Made by a program: the position numbers and the translations under genes
The notes under the pieces: model-generated
The model's database searches: none
What the model saw: only the letters and a program-made list of their open reading frames with translations
Told to the model about the DNA's origin: nothing
Source of the DNA: Hansschlegelia beijingensis
GTDB lineage: Bacteria; Pseudomonadota; Alphaproteobacteria; Rhizobiales; Methylopilaceae
Length of the DNA: 64,000 nt
Direction: 5' to 3'
NCBI RefSeq assembly: GCF_014196425.1
Contig: NZ_JACIDR010000004.1
Location: 124,001-188,000 of the forward strand
Shown: positions 1-7,938 of the stretch, in pieces
Layout: every line of letters begins with the position of its first letter
Numbering within the stretch: the stretch's first letter is position 1

Positions 1-31
1 CGCGCTCAAAGAAGAAGCTGGGAGACGGCCG

Positions 32-277
32 ATGCCCTACAACGTGATCATGGACCTCGAGGGCCGGTCCGAAATCGTGTTCTGCGAAAGCGCCAGGGAA
101 GCGAGCTTTCGCTTGAGGCTGTTGGCTTCGAAGGGTGTCTGTCAGGTGCGGGCGATGTCCACGGAGGGCATCGTCGTGCCGCTCGACCGGCTCGAGAGGA
201 TCGCCCGCAGCGAGAGCGCCGAGTCCGTCGAGGGCAAGCCCGGGCCGGGCGCCAAGCCCTCCGCCTCCGCCGCCTGA
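32..277 (+). CDS. Small conserved-type hypothetical protein (81 aa)
   Basis: An 81-residue reading frame with ATG start, preceded by a GGGAGA stretch about 9 bases upstream that fits a ribosome binding site. The N-terminal half (about residues 1-60) looks like a compact mixed alpha/beta domain; the last 20 residues are Gly/Pro/Ala/Ser-rich and probably disordered. It has no signal peptide and no membrane segment. It lies head to head (tail to tail in transcription) with the response regulator gene whose stop is 45 bases downstream. I do not recognise the family and assign no function. Confidence 0.6.
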   Translation: MPYNVIMDLEGRSEIVFCESAREASFRLRLLASKGVCQVRAMSTEGIVVPLDRLERIARSESAESVEGKPGPGAKPSASAA

Positions 278-322
278 CGGGCCACCAACCCGCAAGCCGG
301 CCGGACGCCGCGGCGCTGAACG

Positions 323-952
323 TCACACGCCGACGCGGCGCATGACGGCGATGCGCACGAGGTCCTGCAACGTGCCCGCCCTGAGCTTGTCCTTCAGGTT
401 CGAGCAGGTGTTGGCGACCGTCTTGTAGCTGACGCCGAGTTCGTCCGCGATCTGGCCATAGGCCTTGCCCTGGCCCAGCAGGGCGAGCGTCTGGAGCTCG
501 CGCCCGGTGAGGTTTGCGGGATCGCGCTGGGCGCGGCTGCCGAGCAGCGCCACCTGCATCGCCATGTCATGGCCGATATAGGGCTTGCGCTGACGGACCT
601 TGTCGACCGCTTCCAAGAAGGTGGCGGGCGGGATGTCCTTGGGCACGAAGCCCGTGGCGCCCGCCTTGAGGGCGCGGCTGGCGATCACCGGGTCGCTGTG
701 CATGCTGAAGACCAGCAGCGGCGTCTCCTCGTCATGCAGCCTGAGGCGGCGGATGAAGGACAGTCCGGCGAGCCCCCTGCCGCCGATCGACAAGTCGACC
801 ACGATCAGCTCGGGGCTGCAGCGGCGGTATGTCCGGAAGCCCTCGAGCGGGGTGGTCGCCTCCAGCACCTCCCCGAATCCGGCCTCCAGCAACATGCGCC
901 GGCACCCTTCCAGCACGATCGGGTGGTCGTCGATGATCAGGGCGCGCTTCAA
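323..952 (-). CDS. LuxR/NarL-family response regulator (UhpA-like)
   Basis: A 209-residue two-domain regulator: an N-terminal receiver with acidic pair D8-D9, probable phosphoacceptor D53 in VVDLSIGG and the conserved Lys in FVPKD, then a C-terminal LuxR-type helix-turn-helix (about residues 145-205, LTGRELQTLALLGQG ... YKTVANTCSNLKDKL). The start is taken as TTG at 952 because it gives the expected IIDDH N-terminus and forms a TTGA overlap with the stop of the upstream kinase gene, implying translational coupling. It should be phosphorylated by the adjacent HisKA_3 kinase and bind DNA; the target genes and the signal are unknown. Any start further upstream would add an Arg-rich shadow of the kinase frame. 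Confidence 0.9.
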   Translation of the reverse strand: MKRALIIDDHPIVLEGCRRMLLEAGFGEVLEATTPLEGFRTYRRCSPELIVVDLSIGGRGLAGLSFIRRLRLHDEETPLLVFSMHSDPVIASRALKAGATGFVPKDIPPATFLEAVDKVRQRKPYIGHDMAMQVALLGSRAQRDPANLTGRELQTLALLGQGKAYGQIADELGVSYKTVANTCSNLKDKLRAGTLQDLVRIAVMRRVGV

Positions 953-2370
953 CGGCGCTTCTCCTCCGCGTCGGAAAGCGGAATGAAGATCTCCAGGGCG
1001 GCGCCGGCCGGAACGGAGCGCAGCCGGAAGCGGCCGCGAAGCGCCTGGATGCGCTCCGCCAGCCCGAGCAGGCCGAACCCGGATGTGGTCTCGGCGGGCA
1101 CCCCCACGCCGTCGTCGATGACCTGAATGGCGAGCTCCGCGCGACCATTGACGACCTGCTCCTCGACCCGGACCTCGATCGTCGTGCACACGGCGTGCTT
1201 CAGCGCGTTGGTGATCCCCTCCTGCACGGCGCGATAGACGGTGAGGTCCATGACCGGGCCGTAGCCGGTCCTGAGCTCCGCCGTCAGCAGCGCGAACTGA
1301 TGGTCCGGATGGCGCCTTTCGAATTCGGCCACGAGCCCGCTCAGCACCTCGCCCAGCGGCGCTTCGCCCAGCGCGATCGGCTTCAGGCGGCGCAGCAGAT
1401 GGCGGTTGAGGGTCTGCAGGCGGTTGGAGATGTCGATCGCGGTCGCGAGACGCTCCTGCGCGGGAGCGGCGAGGCCTCCGCTCTCGGAAAGGCCGCTCTT
1501 GAGCAGCCCCAGATTGGCCTGCAGCCCGAACAGGCAGGGCCCCAGCTCGTCATGGAGCTCGGCCGCGATCTGCCGGCGTTCGTCGTCCTGCAGGAAGACC
1601 ATCCTGTGTGAAAGCCGCGCGTTGCGGTCGCGTTCCTCGCCGAGGGCGACCGCCAGCGCGTTGAACCGCTCGGCCAGCACCGCGAGTTCCTGGACGTGCG
1701 GGACCGGCAGCGGCTGGTCGGATCCGCCGCGCTCCAGCGCCGCGAGGCCCCGCCCGAGCGCCCCGAGGGGGGAGAGGATGCGGCGAAGGAGCAGGGCGAA
1801 GGCGGCGAGCCCCAGAACGTTGAAGGCCGCCAGCAGCGCCGCGAGGCTCGTCATGTCCTCCCAGACTTCCGCGATCTCGTCGGCCGGCTCGCCCTGGATC
1901 GCCACCATGCCCCGGAGTTCGCCGTCGGCCACGACCGGGATCTCCTGACGTTCCAGCGGGCTCTCGATCAGGCGGGCGAACCAGGCCGGCGCGGGCGAGA
2001 AGGCCGAGGGCCGCATCGGCTCGCGCGACGAGACCAGCGAGCCGTCCGGCCGGTGCACGGAGATGCGGACGTGGCGGACGCCGGGCAGATCGAACTGAAG
2101 CCCGGAGATGTCCTCCGGCGCGGAGCGCTGGAAGCTCGCGATCGTCTCCCGCACGAGCGGCTCAGCCATCTCGAGCGACGCCCCGACCTCGACGCGCGTG
2201 GCCTCCCGCGCGTTGAAGATGACGACGACGGCCGAAGCGAGGCAGCAGCAGGCGTCGATCGCCATGACCGCGAGCAGGATCTGCCGCCGGAGCGTCTGGC
2301 GGAACCGTGGCGTCGCCGCAGCCTCCTGGCGGCCTCCCGCCGCGGCCGGAACCGCTTCGGCGAGACTCAT
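949..2370 (-). CDS. Membrane sensor histidine kinase, HisKA_3 type (NarX/UhpB-like)
   Basis: A 473-residue kinase partner of the downstream response regulator. Visible parts in order are: N-terminal transmembrane helix (about 30-52), a periplasmic sensor region of about 110 residues, a second transmembrane helix (about 170-195), a HAMP-like linker starting LLRRILSPLG, the dimerisation/phosphoacceptor helix with AAELHDELGP (His near 270) and a C-terminal HATPase_c domain with N-box ITNALKHA and G-boxes DDGVGVP and GFGLLGL. The phosphoacceptor context identifies the NarX/DesK/UhpB class. The ligand of the periplasmic region cannot be told. The gene is the first of a two-gene operon with a 4-base overlap. 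Confidence 0.92.
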   Translation of the reverse strand: MSLAEAVPAAAGGRQEAAATPRFRQTLRRQILLAVMAIDACCCLASAVVVIFNAREATRVEVGASLEMAEPLVRETIASFQRSAPEDISGLQFDLPGVRHVRISVHRPDGSLVSSREPMRPSAFSPAPAWFARLIESPLERQEIPVVADGELRGMVAIQGEPADEIAEVWEDMTSLAALLAAFNVLGLAAFALLLRRILSPLGALGRGLAALERGGSDQPLPVPHVQELAVLAERFNALAVALGEERDRNARLSHRMVFLQDDERRQIAAELHDELGPCLFGLQANLGLLKSGLSESGGLAAPAQERLATAIDISNRLQTLNRHLLRRLKPIALGEAPLGEVLSGLVAEFERRHPDHQFALLTAELRTGYGPVMDLTVYRAVQEGITNALKHAVCTTIEVRVEEQVVNGRAELAIQVIDDGVGVPAETTSGFGLLGLAERIQALRGRFRLRSVPAGAALEIFIPLSDAEEKRR

Positions 2371-2746
2371 GTCCGGCCGCCTTCCGGCCTCTGGTCCCGG
2401 GCGGTGACCGGAGCCAGCTCTCTCTCTCGCGGGCGGCCGAGGAAGCGCGGCCCGGCCGCGTGTTCGCGCGCGCCGTGTTTCCGGATGGTCTCCTCAGCCT
2501 GGGCGGCGCGACGGGCGGACATCAGGGGTCTCCGGAAAAGGGCGCGCCTGCTTCCGTGCGCGACGAGGAGCCAGCTTGCGTGTTACCGCGCCTGGCCTGC
2601 AAGTCATTCAACGACCGCCGAGCGCGCGAGGCGCAGGCGACCGGCTCTTTGCGTCCGGGACGGACGCTCCATCCCCAGAAATATCCGGTCGCGCCTCGCC
2701 GCACGGAGCAGGGCATGGCCCACCATGGGTGCGCCGTCCGAGCCGC
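2371..2746. other. Intergenic stretch, no gene recognised
   Basis: These 376 bases separate the kinase start from the end of slyX. Open frames on both strands read as Arg/Pro/Gly-rich low-complexity protein without a family resemblance or a ribosome binding site. It presumably carries the promoter of the kinase-regulator operon on the minus strand, but no convincing -35/-10 pair is visible. Confidence 0.4.
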
Positions 2747-2962
2747 TTAATAATGCGGCGGGGGCCGGTCGACGGGCGGCAGCGCCGCCGCGGCGTCCTC
2801 GAGCCGTTCGCCGATCTCCGCCACCTGGCGTCGCAGCGTCTCGATGGTTCCCCATTGTGCGGTGATGATCTGGTTCAGCGCCTCGATCGCCTCGTCCTGG
2901 TAGGCGATCCGCGTCTCCAGCCTGTCGAGACGCTCGGCGAGTTCGTCCGTGCTCGTGCTCAT
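2747..2962 (-). CDS. slyX: SlyX family protein
   Basis: A 71-residue, almost entirely coiled-coil protein (heptads from RLDRLETRIAYQDEAIEAL to VAEIGERLED) ending in the PPPHY tail typical of SlyX. SlyX is a small cytoplasmic coiled-coil protein of undefined molecular role, conserved in proteobacteria. The start at 2962 (MSTSTDEL) matches the usual family length; the frame stays open upstream but the extension is low-complexity. It stands alone between the two-component operon and the oxalate/formate transporter. Confidence 0.88.
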   Translation of the reverse strand: MSTSTDELAERLDRLETRIAYQDEAIEALNQIITAQWGTIETLRRQVAEIGERLEDAAAALPPVDRPPPHY

Positions 2963-3539
2963 TTCGTTCCCGGCCTCCCCGATGCCCGCGGTCGTACCGC
3001 TGAGACTGAGGCACAGTCCAGCGGGGGGCTTGGTCGCCGGATGCGCGGGGGAGGCGGCAGGGACCGGCGCAGCCCTCCCGATCACGGCCGATCACGGAAA
3101 TTCACGAGATCGTGAGTGCAAAGAGAAATAGACGCCGCCCTCACTCTTAAGTCTGGGTGGCCAGTTCTTCAATCGATCACTAACGACAAGTCATCGTAGC
3201 CAGATTGCGTTGCAACAAAGGAGTCGAGGTTCGCGTGCGGGATGGTCAAGGCAGCCGCTACCCCTTAGGGCGTCGTGTAACGGGGAATTGGAAACCGCAG
3301 GCCGCCGACGTCTGTTGCAGCGCAGCGATGCACGGTCCTCAGCGGAATAGGGCGCAGCGCGCCGTCTTCTCTTGCGACCTCTCGATTTCGTGATCAGAAG
3401 CCCCTCTATCCCGAAAGGCCGGTGGGATGCCAGACTTTTGCATGCCAGTCATGCGCCAAGCGGTTGACACCGTAAGCGGCAGCTACTTGGCGGACTTCCA
3501 CAACGGGCCGAAGAGCCCAAACGGGGCAGGGAAACACCA
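2963..3539 (+). promoter_or_regulatory. Long leader region upstream of the oxalate/formate transporter
   Basis: 577 bases without a convincing gene, less GC-rich than the surroundings between about 3130 and 3440. Near the downstream end an inverted repeat GCATG-CCAGT-CATGC (3440-3454) is followed by a TTGACA hexamer (3464-3469); no good -10 box sits at 16-18 bases from it, so the promoter reading is tentative. A 62-codon frame at 3205-3393 has no family resemblance and is not called. The length and composition suggest regulation of the transporter, by a factor not encoded here. Confidence 0.35.
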
Positions 3540-4865
3540 GTGACAGCACTTTCATCGACAACGCCACAGCCAGCGATCTCGGATTCAAAGCGTTGGATCC
3601 AGCTCCTCGTCGGCGTGGTCTGCATGGTCGCGACCGCGAACATCCAGTACGCTTGGACGCTGTTCGTCCCGGAAATTCAGCAGACCTTCGGCTGGGACCG
3701 CGCCTCGATCCAGATCGCCTTCACGATCTTCGTGCTGGTGCAGACCTGGCTCACCCCGATTGAGGGCTACTTCATCGACAAGTACGGCCCGCGCGTGATG
3801 GTCGCGATCGGCGCCGTGTTCATGGGCCTGTCCTGGATCGTCAACTCCCAGGCGACCTCGCTGATGGGCTTCTACTTCGGCGCCGCCGTGGGCGGCATCG
3901 GCGTGGGCTGCATCTACGCGACCTGCATCAACAACGCGCTCAAGTGGTTCCCGGATCGCCGCGGCCTCGCGGTCGGCCTGACCGCCGGCGGCTACGGCAT
4001 GGGCTCGGCGGCCACCATCCTGCCGATCGCGGCGATGATCGAGTCGAGCGGCTTCCAGTCGACCTTCCTGTTCTTCGGCGTCCTTCAGGGCTCGCTCGCC
4101 TTCCTGGCGGCGCTGTTCCTCCGATCGCCGAAGGCCGGCGAGGTCAAGGCCTCCGACAAGCTCGCGCAGTCACGCCGCGACTACACGCTCACCGAAGCGC
4201 TGCGCACCAAGCTGTTCTGGCTGATGTTCTTCATGTTCATCTGCGTCGTGACCGGCGGCATGATGGCGGTCGCCCAGCTCGGCGTCATCGCGCAGGACCT
4301 CGGCGTCAAGAACTACTCGGTGAACCTGTACTTCTTCACCATGGCCGCCCTGCCGCTCGCCCTGATGCTCGACCGCATCATGAACGGCGTCTCGCGTCCG
4401 CTGTTCGGCTGGATCTCGGACAACATCGGCCGCGAGAAGACGATGGTCATCGCCTTCACGCTCGAAGGCCTCGGCATCATCGCGCTGGGCTACTTCGGCC
4501 ATAACCCCTACGCCTTCCTGATCCTGTCCGGCGTGGTCTTCCTGGCCTGGGGCGAGGTCTACTCGCTGTTCTCGGCGCTCGCCGGCGACGCCTTCGGCAC
4601 CAAGCACATCGGCAAGATCTACGGCGTGCTGTACTGCGCCAAGGGCATCGGCGCGCTGTTCGTGCCCGTGGGCAACCTGCTGATGGAGGCGACCGGCACC
4701 TGGGCGACCGTGCTCTACACCGTCGCTTCGATGGACCTGCTCGCCGCCTTCCTCGCGATCGTCGTCCTTCGGCCGGTGCTCGCCGAGCATGTCCGCCGGT
4801 CCAGCCTGCCCGCCTCTCCGTCGGCGCCCGCCACGGACGTCAATCCGGCGCTCGCCCGCGCCTGA
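3540..4865 (+). CDS. oxlT: Oxalate/formate antiporter, OFA family of the major facilitator superfamily
   Basis: A 441-residue polytopic membrane protein with about 12 transmembrane helices in two six-helix halves. The first half carries the MFS loop motif in DKYGPRVMV and the OFA-type segments QYAWTLFVPEIQ and FGWDRASIQ; the second repeats it as GWISDNIGREKTMV. The family exchanges external oxalate for internal formate across the inner membrane, which suits oxalotrophic or methylotrophic bacteria; related members carry other monocarboxylates, so the substrate is inferred. Start is GTG at 3540 with AGGGA upstream. It is monocistronic, followed by a set of terminator-like hairpins. No oxalyl-CoA decarboxylase or formyl-CoA transferase lies in the window. 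Confidence 0.85.
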   Translation: MTALSSTTPQPAISDSKRWIQLLVGVVCMVATANIQYAWTLFVPEIQQTFGWDRASIQIAFTIFVLVQTWLTPIEGYFIDKYGPRVMVAIGAVFMGLSWIVNSQATSLMGFYFGAAVGGIGVGCIYATCINNALKWFPDRRGLAVGLTAGGYGMGSAATILPIAAMIESSGFQSTFLFFGVLQGSLAFLAALFLRSPKAGEVKASDKLAQSRRDYTLTEALRTKLFWLMFFMFICVVTGGMMAVAQLGVIAQDLGVKNYSVNLYFFTMAALPLALMLDRIMNGVSRPLFGWISDNIGREKTMVIAFTLEGLGIIALGYFGHNPYAFLILSGVVFLAWGEVYSLFSALAGDAFGTKHIGKIYGVLYCAKGIGALFVPVGNLLMEATGTWATVLYTVASMDLLAAFLAIVVLRPVLAEHVRRSSLPASPSAPATDVNPALARA

Positions 4866-4879
4866 CGCGAACTACCCCG

Positions 4880-4961
4880 CCCTGCTTCCACGGAAGCAGG
4901 GCCGCCTTGCGGGCTTCCTCGGAAGCCCGCCTTTTCCGCTGGGGCGACCTCGCCCCAGCGG
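4880..4961 (+). terminator. Three consecutive stem-loops after the transporter gene
   Basis: Three perfect hairpins lie in 82 bases: a 10-bp stem CCCTGCTTCC/GGAAGCAGGG at 4880-4901, a 10-bp stem GCGGGCTTCC/GGAAGCCCGC at 4909-4930 followed by CTTTT, and a 12-bp stem CCGCTGGGGCGA/TCGCCCCAGCGG at 4936-4961. The middle one with its T-run fits an intrinsic terminator for the transporter transcript, starting 15 bases after its stop codon; the flanking hairpins could stabilise the 3' end. Confidence 0.7.
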
Positions 4962-5345
4962 AAGGCCTCCCGCCGATCGCTCGCGTGAGCGGAAGCAGGG
5001 GAGGCGCGACGGGCGCCGCCCGTCCAGCGACGCTGCGCTAACCTCGACGCGCCAAGGCCGAAGCACGGCCGCCGTCGGACCTCAGCCGCCGGCCGCGCCG
5101 AGCCGCCGGATCCAGCGCCGCCTGCTCCTCTTCAAAACAATCTCATCGCTCGCCGCCTGTGACGGCGTGGCCCCGCGCGTGCGCGCCTCCGGCCGATTGC
5201 TGCCGCCAAAGGACGATCCCACCTCTCGGAACGAGCCTGATCGTTCGCGAGTTGGCATCGGAGGCGGCGGCGCCGAGCCGGGCGGCCCCGTGTGACGCGG
5301 CGATCGTCTCAGGGTCGGTCCGACCCCTCGAACTGGAGGTCAGAA
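4962..5345 (+). promoter_or_regulatory. Intergenic region upstream of the hibernation factor, with a weak EcfG-like motif
   Basis: 384 bases without a recognisable gene. The only element worth recording is GGAAC (5228-5232) followed after 17 bases by AGTT (5250-5253), a one-mismatch form of the alphaproteobacterial EcfG promoter (GGAAC, 16-17 bases, CGTT). It lies about 90 bases ahead of the hibernation-factor start, whose product would suit stress control. One mismatch in so short a -10 makes this only suggestive. Confidence 0.25.
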
Positions 5346-5927
5346 ATGGATGTTCCGCTGGAAATCGCCTTCAAGAATCTTCAGACGTCGGAGTCTCTTG
5401 AACGGCTGATCCGCGAGCGCGTGGCGCGCCTCGAGCAGAGCCACCCGCGCCTCATGAGCTGCCGCGTGGTGGTCGAGACGCCCTACCGTTCGGCTGCGGG
5501 CGGGAAGCAGCCGCTCGGCATCACGATCGAGGTGACGCTTCCGGGAACCGGCAGCATCGTCGCGAGCGACAGCCAGGAGCGCCGGGACTCCAAGGGAGAC
5601 GAGACGGCTTTCGTCACGCGCGCCTTCAAGCGGCTCGAGCGCCAGCTGGAGGACGAGACGGAGATCCGGCGCGGCGAGGTCAAGACCCATGGCTCGGAGG
5701 GCTCGGTCGGACGGGTCGTGCGCCTGTTCCCGGAGCAGAACTACGGGTTCATCGAATATCCGGGCTCGCCCGACCTCTATTTCACCCGGAACGCGGTGAG
5801 CGGCGACGCCTATGATCAGCTGAAGATCGGCGCGATGGTGCTCGTGACCATCGCGACCGGCGAGGGCCCGATGGGGCCGCAGGCGAGCTCCGTTCGCCCC
5901 GTCGGCGACATGGCGCCGACGTCCTGA
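5346..5927 (+). CDS. HPF/RaiA ribosome-associated protein fused to a cold-shock-like domain
   Basis: A 193-residue protein. Residues 1 to about 105 resemble the ribosome hibernation promoting factor/sigma-54 modulation fold (DVPLEIAFKNLQTSESLERLI ... FVTRAFKRLERQL), expected to sit on the 30S decoding region. Residues about 118-185 form an S1/cold-shock OB-fold with RNP-like strands YGFIEY and DLYFTR. The start at 5346 is supported by GGAGG 8 bases upstream. Such HPF-CSD fusions replace the usual S30AE C-terminal dimerisation tail, so 100S formation need not be conserved. Inferred role: ribosome protection or translational adjustment in stress, possibly with RNA binding through the OB domain. 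Confidence 0.82.
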   Translation: MDVPLEIAFKNLQTSESLERLIRERVARLEQSHPRLMSCRVVVETPYRSAAGGKQPLGITIEVTLPGTGSIVASDSQERRDSKGDETAFVTRAFKRLERQLEDETEIRRGEVKTHGSEGSVGRVVRLFPEQNYGFIEYPGSPDLYFTRNAVSGDAYDQLKIGAMVLVTIATGEGPMGPQASSVRPVGDMAPTS

Positions 5928-5930
5928 GCG

Positions 5931-5945
5931 AGGCCGGGCCGGCCT
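5931..5945. terminator. Short hairpin between convergent genes
   Basis: A perfect 6-bp stem AGGCCG/CGGCCT with a 3-base loop, followed by TTCT on the plus strand, 4 bases after the hibernation-factor stop and just before the end of the convergent flavin reductase gene. It may terminate either transcript; the stem is short. Confidence 0.35.
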
Positions 5946-5954
5946 TCTGACAGT

Positions 5955-6467
5955 TCAGGACGCGCAGGCGCACACAGTGTCGTAGCGTCTGCCGACATAG
6001 ACCAGACCCTCGGTCGGCGCTCCGTCGCCGACCGAGACGACCTCGCAGAACAGCACCGCGTGGGTGCCGACCTCGACGACGCTCGAGACCCGGCAGTCGA
6101 ACGAGGCGAGCGCCCCCGACAGAACCGGAGCGCCGGTGCTCGCCCGCGACCACTCCGCGGCCGCGAAGCGTTCGTCCGCCGGCGTCTTTCCTCCGAACAG
6201 GGCCGACAGCGTCTTGTGCTCGGGCGCGAGCGTGTTGACGCACAGCACGCCGTTCGCCCGGAACGCCTCGCCCACCGAACTGTCGCGCCGAACGCAGACG
6301 AGCAGCGTGGGCGGCTCGTCGGTGACGCTGCAGACCGCGGTCGCCGTGAACCCGGCGCGCCCGGCCGGGCCGTCCGTGGTGACGACGTTCACGGCCGCGG
6401 CGAGGTTCGCCATGGCGTCCCGGTAGCGCTGCTTCGTGAGCGGCGCGTCGTCGTCGAGCTCAGCCAT
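5955..6467 (-). CDS. Flavin reductase-like protein (RutF/HpaC type)
   Basis: A 170-residue member of the flavin reductase domain family: the N-terminal MANLAAAVNVVTTDGP and GFTATAVCSVTDEPPTLLVCV segments and the later NGVLCVNTL are the flavin-binding signature. Such proteins reduce FMN or FAD with NAD(P)H and hand the free reduced flavin to a partner monooxygenase. Here it lies 24 bases downstream of an LLM-class monooxygenase on the same strand, so the two should form a two-component flavin-dependent monooxygenase, comparable in type to NtaA/NtaB. Confidence 0.88.
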   Translation of the reverse strand: MAELDDDAPLTKQRYRDAMANLAAAVNVVTTDGPAGRAGFTATAVCSVTDEPPTLLVCVRRDSSVGEAFRANGVLCVNTLAPEHKTLSALFGGKTPADERFAAAEWSRASTGAPVLSGALASFDCRVSSVVEVGTHAVLFCEVVSVGDGAPTEGLVYVGRRYDTVCACAS

Positions 6468-6491
6468 GGCGCGCTCCTGTCCCCCGGCCCG

Positions 6492-7805
6492 TCAGAATTC
6501 CAGAAGGTTGTCGCGGAGCTTCTCGTGCGCATAGGAGGTGCGCGCGAGGCCGCGCTTCTGCAGCGCCGGGACCAGCCCGTCGGCGATCTCGGTGATGAAG
6601 CGCCGGCTGACGCGGAGCACCGGCGTCGTGATCAGGAACCCGTCGCCGCCGACCTCCTCCATGATCTCGCCCATGCGGTCCGCGACCGTGTCCGGCGTGC
6701 CGACGAGCTCCACCGAAGACACCAGCCCGCCGCCGCCGTCATAGACGAGCTCGCGCAGCGTCTTGCCGCTGCCCCATTGCTGGAACTTGTCGAGCGTGCC
6801 GGACTCGCCGTTGGTGACCAGCTTCTCCGGCAGCGGCTTGTCGAGGTCGTATTTGGCGAAGTCGATCTCGGTGATGGCGGCGAGCGAGGCGAGCGTGTCG
6901 ACGATGAAATGCTCAGAGCTCAGCATCCGCTCATATTTCGCCCGCGCCTCGGCGTCGGTCTCGCCGAGCGTCGGGGTGACGCAGAACATCACCTTGATGG
7001 AGTCGGGGTCCCGGCCGGCCTTTTCGGCGCGGGCGCGGATGTCCTCCCGGAAGCGCTTCATGTCGGCGACGCCGCTCGCTACCGAGATGATCGAGTCGGC
7101 GTGCTGGGCCGCGAAGTCGCGGCCCTTGGGCGAGGCGCCGGCCTGCACGTAGAGCGGCCTGCGCTGGGGCGAGGGCACCGTGTTCAGCGGCCCGCGCACC
7201 TTGTAGTACTTGCCCTCGAAATCGACGGTGTGGACCTTGGTCTCGTCGGCGTAGACGCCGGCGTCGCGGTCGAGCACCACCGCGTCCGGCTCCCAGCTTT
7301 CGAACAGCTTGCCGACGACCTCCATATACTCGTCCGCCATCTCGTAGCGCTGGTCGCGCGGCGGCAGCCGGTCCATGCCGAAATTCTTCGCCATCAGGTC
7401 TTCGGCGCTGGTCACGATGTTCCAGCCGAAGCGGCCCTTGGTGAGGCTGTCGATGGTCGAGCACAGCCGCGCGAGCAGGAAGGGCGGGTAGGCCATGGTC
7501 GACATGGTGGCGATCACGCCGAGCCGCGACGTCGCCATCCCCATCGCGACCGCCAGCGGCGCCGGGTCGTGCTTGGGGACCATCATGCCGTGGTTGAGCG
7601 AGGCCTTGGAGGAGCCGCCATAGGTCTGCGGCACCATCAGCTTGTCCTCGATCATGATGTAGTCGAAGCACGCGCGCTCGAGCGTCCGGGCCATCTCGAC
7701 ATAGAACTGGCCGTCCCACGGCGCGCCGCCCTGGCCGAAGGGCTCCCGCCACTCATCGGGCGTGAAGTTCATGAACCAGGCGAGATGGAAGCGCTTGTCG
7801 GCCAT
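6492..7805 (-). CDS. LLM class flavin-dependent monooxygenase (NtaA/SnaA/DszA type)
   Basis: A 437-residue TIM-barrel bacterial luciferase-like enzyme. Family marks include FHLAWFMNF at the N-terminus, GRFGWNIVTS, AEDLMAKNFG and RRPLYVQAGASPKGRDFAA. NtaA/SnaA/DszA relatives use reduced FMN and oxygen to oxidise amines, sulfonated or heterocyclic compounds; the substrate here is not identifiable. Start at 7805 has GGAG 8 bases upstream. The gene is divergent from a TetR regulator with a perfect 7-bp-arm palindrome between them, and co-directional with the flavin reductase that would supply FMNH2. Confidence 0.9.
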   Translation of the reverse strand: MADKRFHLAWFMNFTPDEWREPFGQGGAPWDGQFYVEMARTLERACFDYIMIEDKLMVPQTYGGSSKASLNHGMMVPKHDPAPLAVAMGMATSRLGVIATMSTMAYPPFLLARLCSTIDSLTKGRFGWNIVTSAEDLMAKNFGMDRLPPRDQRYEMADEYMEVVGKLFESWEPDAVVLDRDAGVYADETKVHTVDFEGKYYKVRGPLNTVPSPQRRPLYVQAGASPKGRDFAAQHADSIISVASGVADMKRFREDIRARAEKAGRDPDSIKVMFCVTPTLGETDAEARAKYERMLSSEHFIVDTLASLAAITEIDFAKYDLDKPLPEKLVTNGESGTLDKFQQWGSGKTLRELVYDGGGGLVSSVELVGTPDTVADRMGEIMEEVGGDGFLITTPVLRVSRRFITEIADGLVPALQKRGLARTSYAHEKLRDNLLEF

Positions 7806-7871
7806 CGATCTTGCTCCGTCGCGTTCCCGGCCTGGCTCCGCCCGGTCAGCGGCGTCAGGGGGTGACACACT

Positions 7872-7889
7872 ATTGAACGCGTGTTCAAT
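7872..7889. promoter_or_regulatory. 18-bp palindrome, probable TetR-family operator
   Basis: ATTGAACGCGTGTTCAAT has 7-base arms ATTGAAC/GTTCAAT around GCGT. It lies in the divergent promoter region 67 bases from the monooxygenase start and close to the start of the tetR gene, the usual place for a TetR-family autoregulatory operator controlling both directions. Half-site spacing and length are ordinary for this family; binding itself is inference. Confidence 0.7.
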
Positions 7890-7938
7890 ATGACGGATGA
7901 CCAGCTGTTTGTGCAGCGCAAAAGATGGGCGCCGGGAA

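Noticed and set aside
2522-2716. 64-codon minus-strand frame in the gap before slyX
   Set aside because: Low-complexity Arg/Gly/Ser sequence without family resemblance or start signals.
3205-3393. 62-codon frame in the transporter leader
   Set aside because: No ribosome binding site of note, no domain, Arg/Cys-rich; looks like a chance frame.
6060-7865. Long plus-strand frame opposite flavin reductase and LLM monooxygenase
   Set aside because: It spans two real genes and their gap, with Arg/Ala-rich sequence and no domain.
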